From assembly GCA_937919925.1 (NCBI GenBank), contig CALFOT010000110.1, positions 1 to 64,000 of the forward strand: 64,000 nucleotides of DNA, written 5' to 3'. How positions within the stretch are numbered: the stretch's first letter is position 1; each line of letters starts with the position of its first letter. The translations under genes and the position numbers were made by a program. Under the pieces are notes generated by a model. It worked only from the letters and a program-made list of their open reading frames with translations, did no database searches and was not told the origin of the DNA. Shown here in pieces: positions 34,089-43,280 of this stretch. The DNA is from an uncultured bacterium. GTDB taxonomy: Bacteria; Planctomycetota; UBA1135.

Positions 34089-35978
34089 ATGGGAAAACGC
34101 TTCATCACCATTGCCCTGTGGAGTCTGGTTGCAGTCTTCATCATTCAGACTTGCTTCAAGAAGGATACTCCTGAAGTCATCGCTGGCCAATCCCAATGGC
34201 TAGAGAGTTTCGAAACGGCTCCTCCCCTGGAGTACGATTTGATTCTTGAAAATGACAAGGTTCGCACCGAATGGAGCCAAAATGGTGCCTCCTGTGGCCG
34301 CATCTTGCTGAAGCAGTTCACACCCGAGTTGCATCAAGGCGATATCGTCAAAGAAGATTGGTTGGTTATTTACGATTCGACCTGGGTGGAAGCAAAAGCG
34401 GGCACTAGCGCTTCTAGTTACCGCCGACGGGATGCCTTCCGTTTGTTGGAAGACCAGTCGGATTTCCTCCTTCCGGCCAATCCCGATACACGCGTGAAGC
34501 CGAACCTGGATTCGGTTATATGGGAAGCTTCGTTTAATAGCGCGCGCACCGAGCTGACTTTCAAAAAGTCTTTCGTGGAGGGGGGCGTTGATCTCACTAA
34601 AACGGTGCGCTTGGAGGCTGGCAACTATCACATTGATGCTGAGGTCTCAGCGGTGCCGCGGAGCAAAATTGCGGTTGGTCGTGATATCACTTTGTCTTTG
34701 TCGACGGGCGGCGGTATTCGCACTACCGATGACAACTTTTATCCCAACCCTTACGTTGGAGTGGCCACGACCGAGTATGGCAAACTGGATGATGTCGATT
34801 TCTTGTTGCCTAATGGCAAGCCCAAGGCCAATCGTGCGGTTGCCGAGCGGTGGACGGCACCAGGTATTCCATTCGTGGTGGAGGGCTCCAAGTACTTTTT
34901 ATCTTCCATCCAAGCCTTGGGTTCGAGTGGCTTCCAAGGCGCGGTTGCCGAAGTTTTATTCGACGACCTCGCCGCCGCCAAGGATATGCAAATCCAGGGT
35001 GGCTCGGCGGTGTTAAGCCCTGCTTCGGAGTATTGGAAGCGTGCTTCGGTAGCCGGAATTTTCAATCTGCATTTAGGCACGTTGGACACCGCCGAGCGCA
35101 AGCAGTTTCTGTGGTACATCGGCCCCAAAGACACGCGCATACTCACCAGCGAGAAATACGGCGACCTCTCAGAAATTATTCACTACGCGGATTACGGTCG
35201 TTCCTTCTTCTACCGCTTGTTTCTGACGTCCTATGTGGCTCCGGTGTTGTTGTGGATCATGAATTTTTTCCACAGCATCTTTGGGAACTGGGGAGTGGCC
35301 ATTATTTTGCTGACCATCGTGGTGAAGGCAGCGGTGTTTCCGATTATGCGCCACAGTCAGATCAAGATGGCGGGTTACCAAGCCAAGATGGCGAAGGTCA
35401 AACCACAGCTGGATGCGATTAACAAAAAATACGGCAAGGATCCTCAGAAGAAGAATGAGGAGACCATGAAAATCTACAAGAAGCACAAGCTGTCACCGCC
35501 AGTAGGGGGTTGCTTGCCGATGTTTTTGCAGATGCCGATTTTTGTTGGCTTGTTTCAAGCCCTGCGTTCGTCGATTCTAATTCGCCAAGAGCCTTTCTTT
35601 GGCTGGATTGAAGACTTGGCGCGTCCTGATGCGCTGATTAATTTTGGTCACCCGGTGATGAATTTTTTCCCTTTCACCAATGTCACTACTTTGAATTTAC
35701 TGCCTTTGATCATGGTGGTGTTGTGGGTGGTCCATCAACGCGCCATGCCCAAACCCACCGATCCTCAGCAGGCGCAAATGCAGAAGATGATGGCCTTCAT
35801 GCCGATTCTTTTCGGTTTGATTCTCTACAACTACGCAGCTGGATTGTCGCTCTACATGATTACCTCATCTTCGATTGGTATTTTCGAGCAGCAAGTCATT
35901 CGCAAGCGTTGGCCGGTGCCTGGCAGCCCTCAAGCCAAAGCTCTTGCTGAGAAGGCAAGCCCCAAGGGTGACGGCTAA
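34089..35978 (+). CDS. yidC: Membrane protein insertase YidC
   Basis: 629 aa. An N-terminal anchor (FITIALWSLVAVFIIQTCF) precedes a large periplasmic domain (about 30-375), as in Gram-negative YidC. The conserved core begins near YRLFLTSYVAPVLLWIMNF and has WGVAIILLTIVVKAAVFPIM, GCLPMFLQMPIFVGLFQAL and a final ITSSSIGIFEQQVI. It inserts inner-membrane proteins with or without Sec. The yidC-mnmE order is widely conserved; rnpA and yidD are not upstream here. Confidence 0.95.
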   Translation: MGKRFITIALWSLVAVFIIQTCFKKDTPEVIAGQSQWLESFETAPPLEYDLILENDKVRTEWSQNGASCGRILLKQFTPELHQGDIVKEDWLVIYDSTWVEAKAGTSASSYRRRDAFRLLEDQSDFLLPANPDTRVKPNLDSVIWEASFNSARTELTFKKSFVEGGVDLTKTVRLEAGNYHIDAEVSAVPRSKIAVGRDITLSLSTGGGIRTTDDNFYPNPYVGVATTEYGKLDDVDFLLPNGKPKANRAVAERWTAPGIPFVVEGSKYFLSSIQALGSSGFQGAVAEVLFDDLAAAKDMQIQGGSAVLSPASEYWKRASVAGIFNLHLGTLDTAERKQFLWYIGPKDTRILTSEKYGDLSEIIHYADYGRSFFYRLFLTSYVAPVLLWIMNFFHSIFGNWGVAIILLTIVVKAAVFPIMRHSQIKMAGYQAKMAKVKPQLDAINKKYGKDPQKKNEETMKIYKKHKLSPPVGGCLPMFLQMPIFVGLFQALRSSILIRQEPFFGWIEDLARPDALINFGHPVMNFFPFTNVTTLNLLPLIMVVLWVVHQRAMPKPTDPQQAQMQKMMAFMPILFGLILYNYAAGLSLYMITSSSIGIFEQQVIRKRWPVPGSPQAKALAEKASPKGDG

Positions 35979-37362
35979 CAAGCAGGATGTCATCGTGGCG
36001 CCAGCGACCCCAATGGGCGCGGCGCCTCGGGCGGTTCTGCGCTTGAGTGGACCGCATTTATTAGACGAAGCAGGCCGCTATTTGGCATTTTGTAAGCCTT
36101 TGCCCGCGAAGCGTCGGCAGGTTCTCGAAGTGCAGTTGGAACCGTTGCCGGGGATTTTTTTACTTGCGAATTTATTGGTTTTCCCCGGGCCGCATTCTGC
36201 CACCGGTGAAGATGTTTGCGAACTCCACATGCCGAGTTCGCCACCTTTAGTCGCAGCGCAGTTACAGCAGCTCTTAGCTTGCGGTTGTCGTCTCGCGGAG
36301 CCTGGCGAATTTACGCGCCGCGCCTTTATGCATGGCCGCTTAGATCTCACCCAAGCCGAAGCGGTGTTGGAGTTAGTGGAAGCACGGTCGTCCGCCGCAG
36401 CCAAGTCCGCCACCCAAGTTCTAGGAGGTTCTCTTGGCAGTGCGATGCGTGCCTGTCGCGCCGTGTTAATCGAAGCCCTGATGGAACTGGAGGCCGGCCT
36501 TGATTTTGAGGAAGGCGATTCTCAAGATCTGGCGCCCGGGGAAGTGAAAACTCTGCTCCAGCGCGCCACCACGCTCTTGCAATCTGGTTTGCTGGCGGAA
36601 CAGCAACGCATGTTGCGCCACGGCGGACGCTTTCGCATTGCCTTGCTGGGCGCTCCCAACGCCGGCAAGAGCACATTGTTTGGCGCACTCACTGGCACCC
36701 CTAGTTTGATTTCCGCCGACGTCGGCACTACCCGAGATTGGCGCGAGGCAAGCTGGCAGCCGCCGGCATCGCCATTACCGCTGACTTTGGTGGATTACCC
36801 GGGTTTGGGTGGCGTCGCCATAGATGCACGCGATCTTGCCGCTCGTGAGTTGGCGCAACAAAGTTTGGCCGGGATTGATTTGGTGTGGTTGTGCGTTGCT
36901 CCGGAGACCGCTGTGGCGGTGTTGCCGAGGATCTTGCCGGCGGTGGCGCGGGTGGTGGTATGGACACAAGGCGATCGCGGCGTCCAGCCAAGCGCCGCAT
37001 TACGCCGGGCAGTGCTGCATTTAGCGGGGGTAGAAGCTCCTCAAATCGAGGTTGCGTGTGGGTTTGCGGGCGCTTTGCAATCAGGATTAGGGCCTTTAGA
37101 AGCGGCCACATTGGCGGCTCTAAGTCGAGATGAGCAAATACTTTCTGATCATATCGCCCATGGGCATCGGCACCAGGAGGCACTCTCCGAAGCCCTCCAG
37201 GCGGTGGCCCAAGCCGCGCACTGGGATGCGGCTGGTGGGCACCAAGATTTGGTGGCGGAGGAGCTGCGTGGGGCTTTGGTAGCACTGGCTTTGTTGGTGG
37301 GTGAGTTCACTCCTGAAGACGTGCTGGATCGCTTGTTTTCCTCCTTTTGTATCGGAAAGTAG
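35968..37362 (+). CDS. mnmE: tRNA modification GTPase MnmE (with degenerate G4 motif)
   Basis: The track start (35875) lies in yidC; GTG 35968 gives an 11-nt overlap and 464 aa, near the usual length. IVAPATPMGAAPRAVLRLSGP matches the family N-terminus, GAPNAGKSTLFG is G1, GTTRDW is the K-loop region and the protein ends SSFCIGK, the catalytic C-terminal motif. MnmE with MnmG modifies U34 of tRNAs. Oddly, G3 is DYPG instead of DTAG, and the NKxD position reads WTQGD, so guanine specificity may be weakened. Confidence 0.9.
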   Translation: MTANKQDVIVAPATPMGAAPRAVLRLSGPHLLDEAGRYLAFCKPLPAKRRQVLEVQLEPLPGIFLLANLLVFPGPHSATGEDVCELHMPSSPPLVAAQLQQLLACGCRLAEPGEFTRRAFMHGRLDLTQAEAVLELVEARSSAAAKSATQVLGGSLGSAMRACRAVLIEALMELEAGLDFEEGDSQDLAPGEVKTLLQRATTLLQSGLLAEQQRMLRHGGRFRIALLGAPNAGKSTLFGALTGTPSLISADVGTTRDWREASWQPPASPLPLTLVDYPGLGGVAIDARDLAARELAQQSLAGIDLVWLCVAPETAVAVLPRILPAVARVVVWTQGDRGVQPSAALRRAVLHLAGVEAPQIEVACGFAGALQSGLGPLEAATLAALSRDEQILSDHIAHGHRHQEALSEALQAVAQAAHWDAAGGHQDLVAEELRGALVALALLVGEFTPEDVLDRLFSSFCIGK

Positions 37363-37425
37363 CTTGCCGCAAGATGTTGTGGTAAAAAGGTTCACGTCTG
37401 TTGGACCCCACAACCCCTTGTTGCC

Positions 37426-37896
37426 TTGCGTTGCCCTTACTGTCAAGCTGATCATGACCGTGTCATTGATTCGCGTTCTGCCGCGGATGGCTTCTCCATC
37501 CGCCGGCGCCGCGAATGTATGCAGTGCAACCGCCGTTTCACCACTTATGAACGGATGGAAGAAACTCCTTTGCGCGTGGTCAAGAAGGATGGTTCCCGTG
37601 TTCCATTTGATCGTGGGCAGATTCTCAAGGGCATGCTGAAAGCTTGCGAGAAGCGTCCGGTCTCGATGGAGGATTTGGAAAAAATTACTTCCAGCATTGA
37701 ACGCCGCCTAACGGAAATGTTTGATCGGGAAGTGGGCAGTAAATATATTGGCCAATTGGTGATGGAAGAGATGAAAAAACTCGACCAAGTGGCTTATGTG
37801 CGTTTTGCTTCGGTGTACCGTGAATTTAAAGATGTGGAACAATTTATTGTGGAGTTGAAACCATTTCTCGAAAAGAAAGGTGGTGCCGCGCACTAA
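37426..37896 (+). CDS. nrdR: Transcriptional repressor NrdR
   Basis: 156 aa from a TTG start. RCPYC and CMQC form the zinc ribbon (residues 2-34), followed by FTTYERMEE. The ATP-cone starts VVKKDGSRVPFDRGQI near 50. NrdR senses ATP/dATP and represses ribonucleotide reductase genes. The next gene, itself an ATP-cone protein, overlaps it by 17 bp. I did not find a convincing NrdR box pair in the window. Confidence 0.96.
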   Translation: MRCPYCQADHDRVIDSRSAADGFSIRRRRECMQCNRRFTTYERMEETPLRVVKKDGSRVPFDRGQILKGMLKACEKRPVSMEDLEKITSSIERRLTEMFDREVGSKYIGQLVMEEMKKLDQVAYVRFASVYREFKDVEQFIVELKPFLEKKGGAAH

Positions 37897-39574
37897 TCTG
37901 CGCCGCGTTGTGAAACGGGATGGCTCCGAACAGAGCTTCGACGTTTTGCGCTTGACGGAAACCATTACTGCGTGTTTGCAGGGTGTAGGGGGAAATCCTG
38001 TACTTGCCCAGCAATTCACCAGTACCGTAGTGGTCCGCGCTGCCAATCCTTTGGGTTTAATTCAGAGTGCTGGTTTGGCGCAAATTGTGATTGATGTATT
38101 TGAAAGCTACGGCTGTAAGGAAGCAGCAGAAGCCTTTGCCTGGTATCGCTTGGAAGAAGAAGAAGTCGTGGCCGGTTTGCGCGTGCATACTCAAAGTGGC
38201 CGGGAAACGACTTCGCGCCACTGGGAACGCGCGCGCTTGGCGCGCTCCCTCATGCGCGACCGATATTTTGAAGGGAGTGTGGCGCGCACCGTTGCCCGTT
38301 GTACCGAACGGCGCTTGGTGGCTACCGGACTGCGACATCTTACGGGTCGTTTAGTTGCGGCCTTAGCGGAGAATGAGTGCCGTACCATGGGTTTGCGTGG
38401 CGAACCCCTGCATTCCGAAAATCTCGGTATGGAGCGCCGCCAACTGCGTGCGTGGCTGGGTGGTGAATGTTTACCTGCAGGCACCGGGGATACGTCCCTC
38501 CCCACTTTAGGCGCTGCGGGGCAAGATGCGCGGCCTGTATTGGGAGCGGAATTGCTTGCTCGTTTTGCTCTAGAGGAAGTGCTCACGGCACCGCAGTTGG
38601 CCGCTTGGCGCGCAGGGCGTTTTGATTTGCTGGGGCTTGGTGATTGGTTGCGTCCACTGCGCCTGTGGTTGCATCCTGCGGCATTGGAAACAGAGGAAAC
38701 ATTCTGGCAACGCGTCGCGCGCATGCGCATGGAATGTCATGAGGTACAAGTGTTTCTTCCAGCCTCAGCAAAATTCGGGGCACTCTCCCGCACGGCCCCA
38801 AACTGGTTGCAAGCCCCCGGTGTGTGTTTGCGCTTGTCTACCTCGGATCCGCAACTTGCCCTGGATTGGGCCAAGCAAGAGTTGTGGCACTCTATGCCTG
38901 CGGCTGCTTTTCTGCGCGCGGATGCGAAGCTTGCCAAACAGTTAGTCAGCCTCGGCTTCACCATCACGCAGTGGCAGCCACCGCGACGTTTTCCCGCGCA
39001 AAGTGATTTAGAGGAAAACCGCATCGAGCGCGGTGCCGTCATCAATCTGGTGCACTTGGCAGCGGCCGCCGGAGCGCTGGCGGTAGAGGAATTTTTCGCC
39101 ATGGTGCAAGAGAGCCTAGATTTGGCTTGTGCGGCATTGGCGGCCTTAGTGCGGCGCGCAAAAGTTGCCGCGCGGCCACGGGTGGTGATCCTCCCGGCAG
39201 GGCTAGATGCTGCTCTGGAGCTCCTCTTCCCGGACTCAGCACTGCGGGAAGCGCGGTCGCGGCAGTTTCTTTTGTCGCTGCGGGATCGTTTTGAGCGCGC
39301 TGCACAAGCTCATGAACTGCGTTTAGAGCATAGTAATCCACCGCATCCGCAAGCCGTCGGCACTCGCTTGGCAGAGCGCGATGGTGTGCTTGGGCCAATT
39401 GCCTACCGTTGTGGCTGGTTTCCGGGCCAGCTCGATGTTGCAATGGTGACCTTGGCCCTCGCTACTGCCCCCTGGCTGGAAATCCCAGCCGCCCAATTGC
39501 ATAGCAGTTCTTGGTCCGGCAAACTGCTTCCACGTACCCCTGTCGACACCCAGTCGCACAGCAGCGAGACCTAA
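37880..39574 (+). CDS. ATP-cone protein with degenerate anaerobic ribonucleotide reductase (NrdD-like) domain
   Basis: 564 aa with a GTG start overlapping nrdR by 17 bp. Residues about 7-95 are an ATP-cone (LRRVVKRDGSEQSFDVLRL). The rest weakly resembles class III reductase NrdD: RGAVINLVHLAAAAG near 385 recalls the NrdD INLPRIA segment with EEFFAMVQE after it, and LRLEHSNPPHPQAVGTRLAERD near 478 recalls its EATPAE...R.A..D segment. The cysteine expected just before the INLPR segment is absent (ITQWQPPRRF), and no C-terminal glycyl-radical motif is seen. I infer a catalytically dead, possibly regulatory protein. Confidence 0.65.
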   Translation: MVPRTNLRRVVKRDGSEQSFDVLRLTETITACLQGVGGNPVLAQQFTSTVVVRAANPLGLIQSAGLAQIVIDVFESYGCKEAAEAFAWYRLEEEEVVAGLRVHTQSGRETTSRHWERARLARSLMRDRYFEGSVARTVARCTERRLVATGLRHLTGRLVAALAENECRTMGLRGEPLHSENLGMERRQLRAWLGGECLPAGTGDTSLPTLGAAGQDARPVLGAELLARFALEEVLTAPQLAAWRAGRFDLLGLGDWLRPLRLWLHPAALETEETFWQRVARMRMECHEVQVFLPASAKFGALSRTAPNWLQAPGVCLRLSTSDPQLALDWAKQELWHSMPAAAFLRADAKLAKQLVSLGFTITQWQPPRRFPAQSDLEENRIERGAVINLVHLAAAAGALAVEEFFAMVQESLDLACAALAALVRRAKVAARPRVVILPAGLDAALELLFPDSALREARSRQFLLSLRDRFERAAQAHELRLEHSNPPHPQAVGTRLAERDGVLGPIAYRCGWFPGQLDVAMVTLALATAPWLEIPAAQLHSSSWSGKLLPRTPVDTQSHSSET

Positions 39575-39580
39575 TCCCGC

Positions 39581-42500
39581 ATGCACTTAAAACGAATTGA
39601 ACTCGAGGGTTTTAAATCCTTCGCCGACCGCACCGTGATTCCAGTGGAACACGGCCTTACTGGTATTGTTGGCCCCAACGGCTGTGGTAAATCCAATGTT
39701 GTGGATGCTCTTTTATGGGTGATGGGCGAACGCTCCTCCAAAGCACTGCGCGCCGACGCCATGGATGATGTCATCTTCAAGGGGGCGGAAGGCCGTAAAG
39801 CTGCACCCTTCGCGATGGTGGAAGTCATCCTTGGCGATTCCAAGGGAAGGATTGCCGAAGTTGGCGGTGAGGTTGCGGTTGGGCGACGTCTATTTGCCAA
39901 TGGCGACGCGGAATATTTACTCAACGGCCGCAAAGTGCGGCGCAAAGATGTGCGCGAAGTGCTTATGGACACGGGCCTCGGGGTACAGGGTTATATGGTT
40001 TTGGCGCAGGGCAAAATCGATGCCGTGCTCGCTGCCAACCCGGAAGAACGCCGTAGTGTTTTTGAGGAGGCTGCGGGGATTTCGCGTTACAAAGCGCGGC
40101 GCCATGAAACCGTTATCAAGCTAAGTCGGGTCGATGTGGATTTGGCGCGCGTGGATGATGTGCTAGAAGAAGTTTCGCGCGCGGTACGTTCCTTGCGTTT
40201 GCAAGCCGGCAAAGCGCGACGTTTCGTGGAGATGCGTGATCGTTATCGCGAACTCCGTGTACGTTTAGCCTTTACCGATTCCAACTCGTTGCGTGGCAAA
40301 GAGAAGCAGTTACGCACTTCTGAGGCTGAGCTCAAAAGCGTGATCGAGGAGTTGCGTAACGAGCGCGATAGTGTTGCGGAAAAACTTTCTGAGCTGGAGC
40401 GCGAAGAGCAAGTTCTACGCGAGCGGCATGATGCGCTGCGCTCGGAAGCTGGAGAAGTCAAAGAGCGTGCCGCCGGACTGGAAGAGCGTGTTCATGGTTT
40501 GGAAACCCGCGCGGCCGAAGGCGAAGCGCGTATCGAACGCGATCGTGCGCGCTTGCAGTTACTAAAAACCGAGGAAGTCAGCGGGGCGGAAACAGATCGC
40601 GCTCTGCAGCAAGAACACGCTGAGCGTTCGGCGGCTTTGGAGCAAACACGCGTGGTGTTAGGAGAAGCCGAAGCCGCGTTCAAAGTAGCGCGCGAGGCCA
40701 AAGCCGCCTTGCGTACACGGATGGACGAGTTGCGCCGTTTGGTGCTCAATGCCTTACAGGAGCGAACCCAATGGAATAACAAAGTAGCCAGTGCGGCGAA
40801 ACGGCGCAGTGAAGCAGAGGGCGAGATGAAGGCGCTGGAGCGGCGTCGCGCCGAACGTAGCAGCGAAACGCAGAGCGTCAGCGCGGATTGTGTGGCACTC
40901 AAGCAGCAATTGGCAGAGTTGCAGGCTGTGGCCACTAACGCGGATGTTGCTGCCAAACAAGCACAAGAAGCAGTGGAGCAACTTCGCGATGAACGCAAAG
41001 GCTTTGCCAGTACCGCGCATGCTGCGCGTCAACGGCGCGCCTCGGCCCAAGCGCGGGTGGAGGCTTTCAAGGTTGTGGATGCCGAAATGCCTGGTGTGCC
41101 AGAACACTTGCGCAAATTTATAGAAGAGCAGCGCCAAGGAGTCGGGGGTTGGTTGCTCGATGGTATTCAGATCCAGCAACCCTGGGATCGCTTGCTGGAA
41201 AACCTGCTTGGCCGCTTGCAACACGCTTTTTGGCTCGAAAATGCTGCCGCCACCAAGGATCTTCCAGACGGTGTCTTTGACTTTTTCTTTAGCGCTCCAG
41301 CCGCGCCAGAAACTCCTTTAGTCATTGAAGGCGTAGACACGTTACGCGCCATGTTGAGTGGCAATGCTGCCGCTGGTGACGCCTTGTGCGCGCGCTTCGG
41401 TGCGGTGTTCTGCGTGGCTACGGCCAGCGCGGCGTCTGCTCTTGCCGCCACTTATCCAGCAGCGCTGTTTCTTTCTGCCGATGGCGAGATGTATGGTCGC
41501 GGCTATGTGCGCCGTGGCATGCTTTCCGAAGATGCCGTGGGGATGTTGGCGCGGCGCAACGGCCGCGACCGCGCGCTGGCTTCTTTAAAGGAGTCCGAAA
41601 TTGAATTTCAAGGCGCCCACTCTTTGGAAGAAGATGCCGCATCTCAGTTGGTGGTTGCCGAACAACTTTCGTTTGATGGTGCTGCCGAGTTGCGTCAGGC
41701 CGTCGCCAACCGGGAAGAGCTTGCCAGTCGCTACAAGGGTGCGGCGCAACGGGAACAAAGTTTGCAAGAAGAGAGTCGTGCGATGGAGCGCCAGGCGCAA
41801 GAATTGCGTGTGGTTCTCGAACAAACGACTGCAGTGGAAGTGGAAGCTGCCGGACGTCGCGACGCGGTGGAAGAAAAGCGCATTCAGGTCAACACCGAAC
41901 TGGATCATTTGCAAGCTGAGGTGGATGCCCGCGAAATCAGTTTTGAGGCCTCTGCACAGGCCTTGCAAGAAGCTCGTGTTGCGCATGGGGGCTTGGAGCA
42001 AGAGGATCGTTTGTGGCGCAATCGCCACGTCGAATTGTTGGAGCGCACCGAGAAGCAAAACCGCGAGCGTGGCGAGTTGCAGACGGAAGTTGGCGAGCTC
42101 GATGTACGCTGTGTGGAATTGCGTGCCGCCGCAGAAGCTGCACGCATCGAACGCACCGTGCTGTTGGAGCGCCGCTCGGATTTGAGCGAGCGCGTGGAGC
42201 AAGCTACTGCGCAGTTGCAACGTGCTAGCCACGCATTGCAAGATGTACGCGCGCGCAATCAGGTGGAATCAGGACGCTTGGAACAGTTGCTAGAACAACG
42301 TCAGGGTTTGGCGCTTGAGGTGCAAAAGGTTCATATGCTGCTGGAGGAACTTATCCGCAGCGTGATTGAAGAATTCGGCCAACCTTTAGAAGACTTAGCG
42401 AGTGGTTTGGAGATTGATACCCAAGCGCCTTTGCCAGAGGGTGGGGTGGAGTTGGAATTCCGCGATGAACTGTTGGCGTTGAAGCGTCGCATGGAGAGCC

Positions 42501-43273
42501 TGGGCTCGGTCAACCTCGATGCTGTGCGCGATCTTGAAGAGCGCCAAGAGCGCGAAAATTTCTTAATCAGCGAACGAGATGATTTGGTCGCTGCGAAAAC
42601 GGATTTGGTGCAGACTTTAGAAGAGCTTGATATCAAATGCCGAGAGCGTTTTGTGGATACCTTCGCGAAAGTACAAGTGCAGTTTGAGCATATTTTCCGC
42701 CGTTTGTTCCGCGGTGGCATGGCCTCCTTGAAGCTTGAAGATGGTGCCGATCCGCTTCAGGCCGGTATTGAAATCAACGTGCGCCCGCCGGGGAAAGAAC
42801 TGCGTTCCATCAATCTGCTTTCCGGCGGGGAACGCACCTTGACCGCATTAGCTCTGCTATTGGCGGTATTTCAATCACGGCCGTCGCCGTTTTGCCTATT
42901 GGATGAAGTCGACGCAGCCCTCGATGATGCCAACGTCGAACGTTTCGTCGACGTGCTCCATGACTTCACCGGAACCACGCAATTTTTGGTCGTGACGCAC
43001 AACCGGATTACCATGTCGCGTTGTGAGCGCCTGTTTGGCGTCACCATGCGCAAGCGTGGTGTATCGATGGTGGTGAGTGTTGCGTTGGATCAAGTCGCCG
43101 GGGAAGGCGAGTTGGATCTTTCGCAAGCGCTTGCCGTTGACCCAGCGCGTACCCGAGCTTTGGAGCAAGCGCATCCGCAAGCGCCTTTGGCAAAGCAGCC
43201 TAGTGACCGCCGTGTGGCGGTTACTGAGGTCATCCCTAAGGTTGAAGCTGCCAGTAAAGAGTTTGAGGCCTAA
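39581..43273 (+). CDS. smc: Chromosome segregation ATPase SMC
   Basis: 1230 aa. Walker A GPNGCGKSNVVDAL is near residue 30 and the C-terminal signature LLSGGERTLTALALLL with Walker B CLLDEVDAALDDANVERF is near 1085-1115. Long coiled coils run from about 170 to 500 and 660 to 980, with the hinge between (GVGGWLLDGIQI to about 650). SMC condenses and segregates chromosomes with ScpA/ScpB, which are not in this window. It starts 7 bp after the NrdD-like gene. Confidence 0.97.
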   Translation: MHLKRIELEGFKSFADRTVIPVEHGLTGIVGPNGCGKSNVVDALLWVMGERSSKALRADAMDDVIFKGAEGRKAAPFAMVEVILGDSKGRIAEVGGEVAVGRRLFANGDAEYLLNGRKVRRKDVREVLMDTGLGVQGYMVLAQGKIDAVLAANPEERRSVFEEAAGISRYKARRHETVIKLSRVDVDLARVDDVLEEVSRAVRSLRLQAGKARRFVEMRDRYRELRVRLAFTDSNSLRGKEKQLRTSEAELKSVIEELRNERDSVAEKLSELEREEQVLRERHDALRSEAGEVKERAAGLEERVHGLETRAAEGEARIERDRARLQLLKTEEVSGAETDRALQQEHAERSAALEQTRVVLGEAEAAFKVAREAKAALRTRMDELRRLVLNALQERTQWNNKVASAAKRRSEAEGEMKALERRRAERSSETQSVSADCVALKQQLAELQAVATNADVAAKQAQEAVEQLRDERKGFASTAHAARQRRASAQARVEAFKVVDAEMPGVPEHLRKFIEEQRQGVGGWLLDGIQIQQPWDRLLENLLGRLQHAFWLENAAATKDLPDGVFDFFFSAPAAPETPLVIEGVDTLRAMLSGNAAAGDALCARFGAVFCVATASAASALAATYPAALFLSADGEMYGRGYVRRGMLSEDAVGMLARRNGRDRALASLKESEIEFQGAHSLEEDAASQLVVAEQLSFDGAAELRQAVANREELASRYKGAAQREQSLQEESRAMERQAQELRVVLEQTTAVEVEAAGRRDAVEEKRIQVNTELDHLQAEVDAREISFEASAQALQEARVAHGGLEQEDRLWRNRHVELLERTEKQNRERGELQTEVGELDVRCVELRAAAEAARIERTVLLERRSDLSERVEQATAQLQRASHALQDVRARNQVESGRLEQLLEQRQGLALEVQKVHMLLEELIRSVIEEFGQPLEDLASGLEIDTQAPLPEGGVELEFRDELLALKRRMESLGSVNLDAVRDLEERQERENFLISERDDLVAAKTDLVQTLEELDIKCRERFVDTFAKVQVQFEHIFRRLFRGGMASLKLEDGADPLQAGIEINVRPPGKELRSINLLSGGERTLTALALLLAVFQSRPSPFCLLDEVDAALDDANVERFVDVLHDFTGTTQFLVVTHNRITMSRCERLFGVTMRKRGVSMVVSVALDQVAGEGELDLSQALAVDPARTRALEQAHPQAPLAKQPSDRRVAVTEVIPKVEAASKEFEA

Positions 43274-43280
43274 AGGGGGC

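Noticed and set aside
36728-37285. 185-aa minus-strand ORF in mnmE
   Set aside because: Pro/Arg-rich shadow translation opposite a conserved GTPase.
41585-42241. 218-aa minus-strand ORF inside smc
   Set aside because: Long antisense frame expected from GC-rich coiled-coil coding sequence; no independent support.
43262-43276. AGGCC...GGCCT hairpin at the smc stop codon
   Set aside because: Short stem partly in the coding region and no T-run, so not supported as a terminator.
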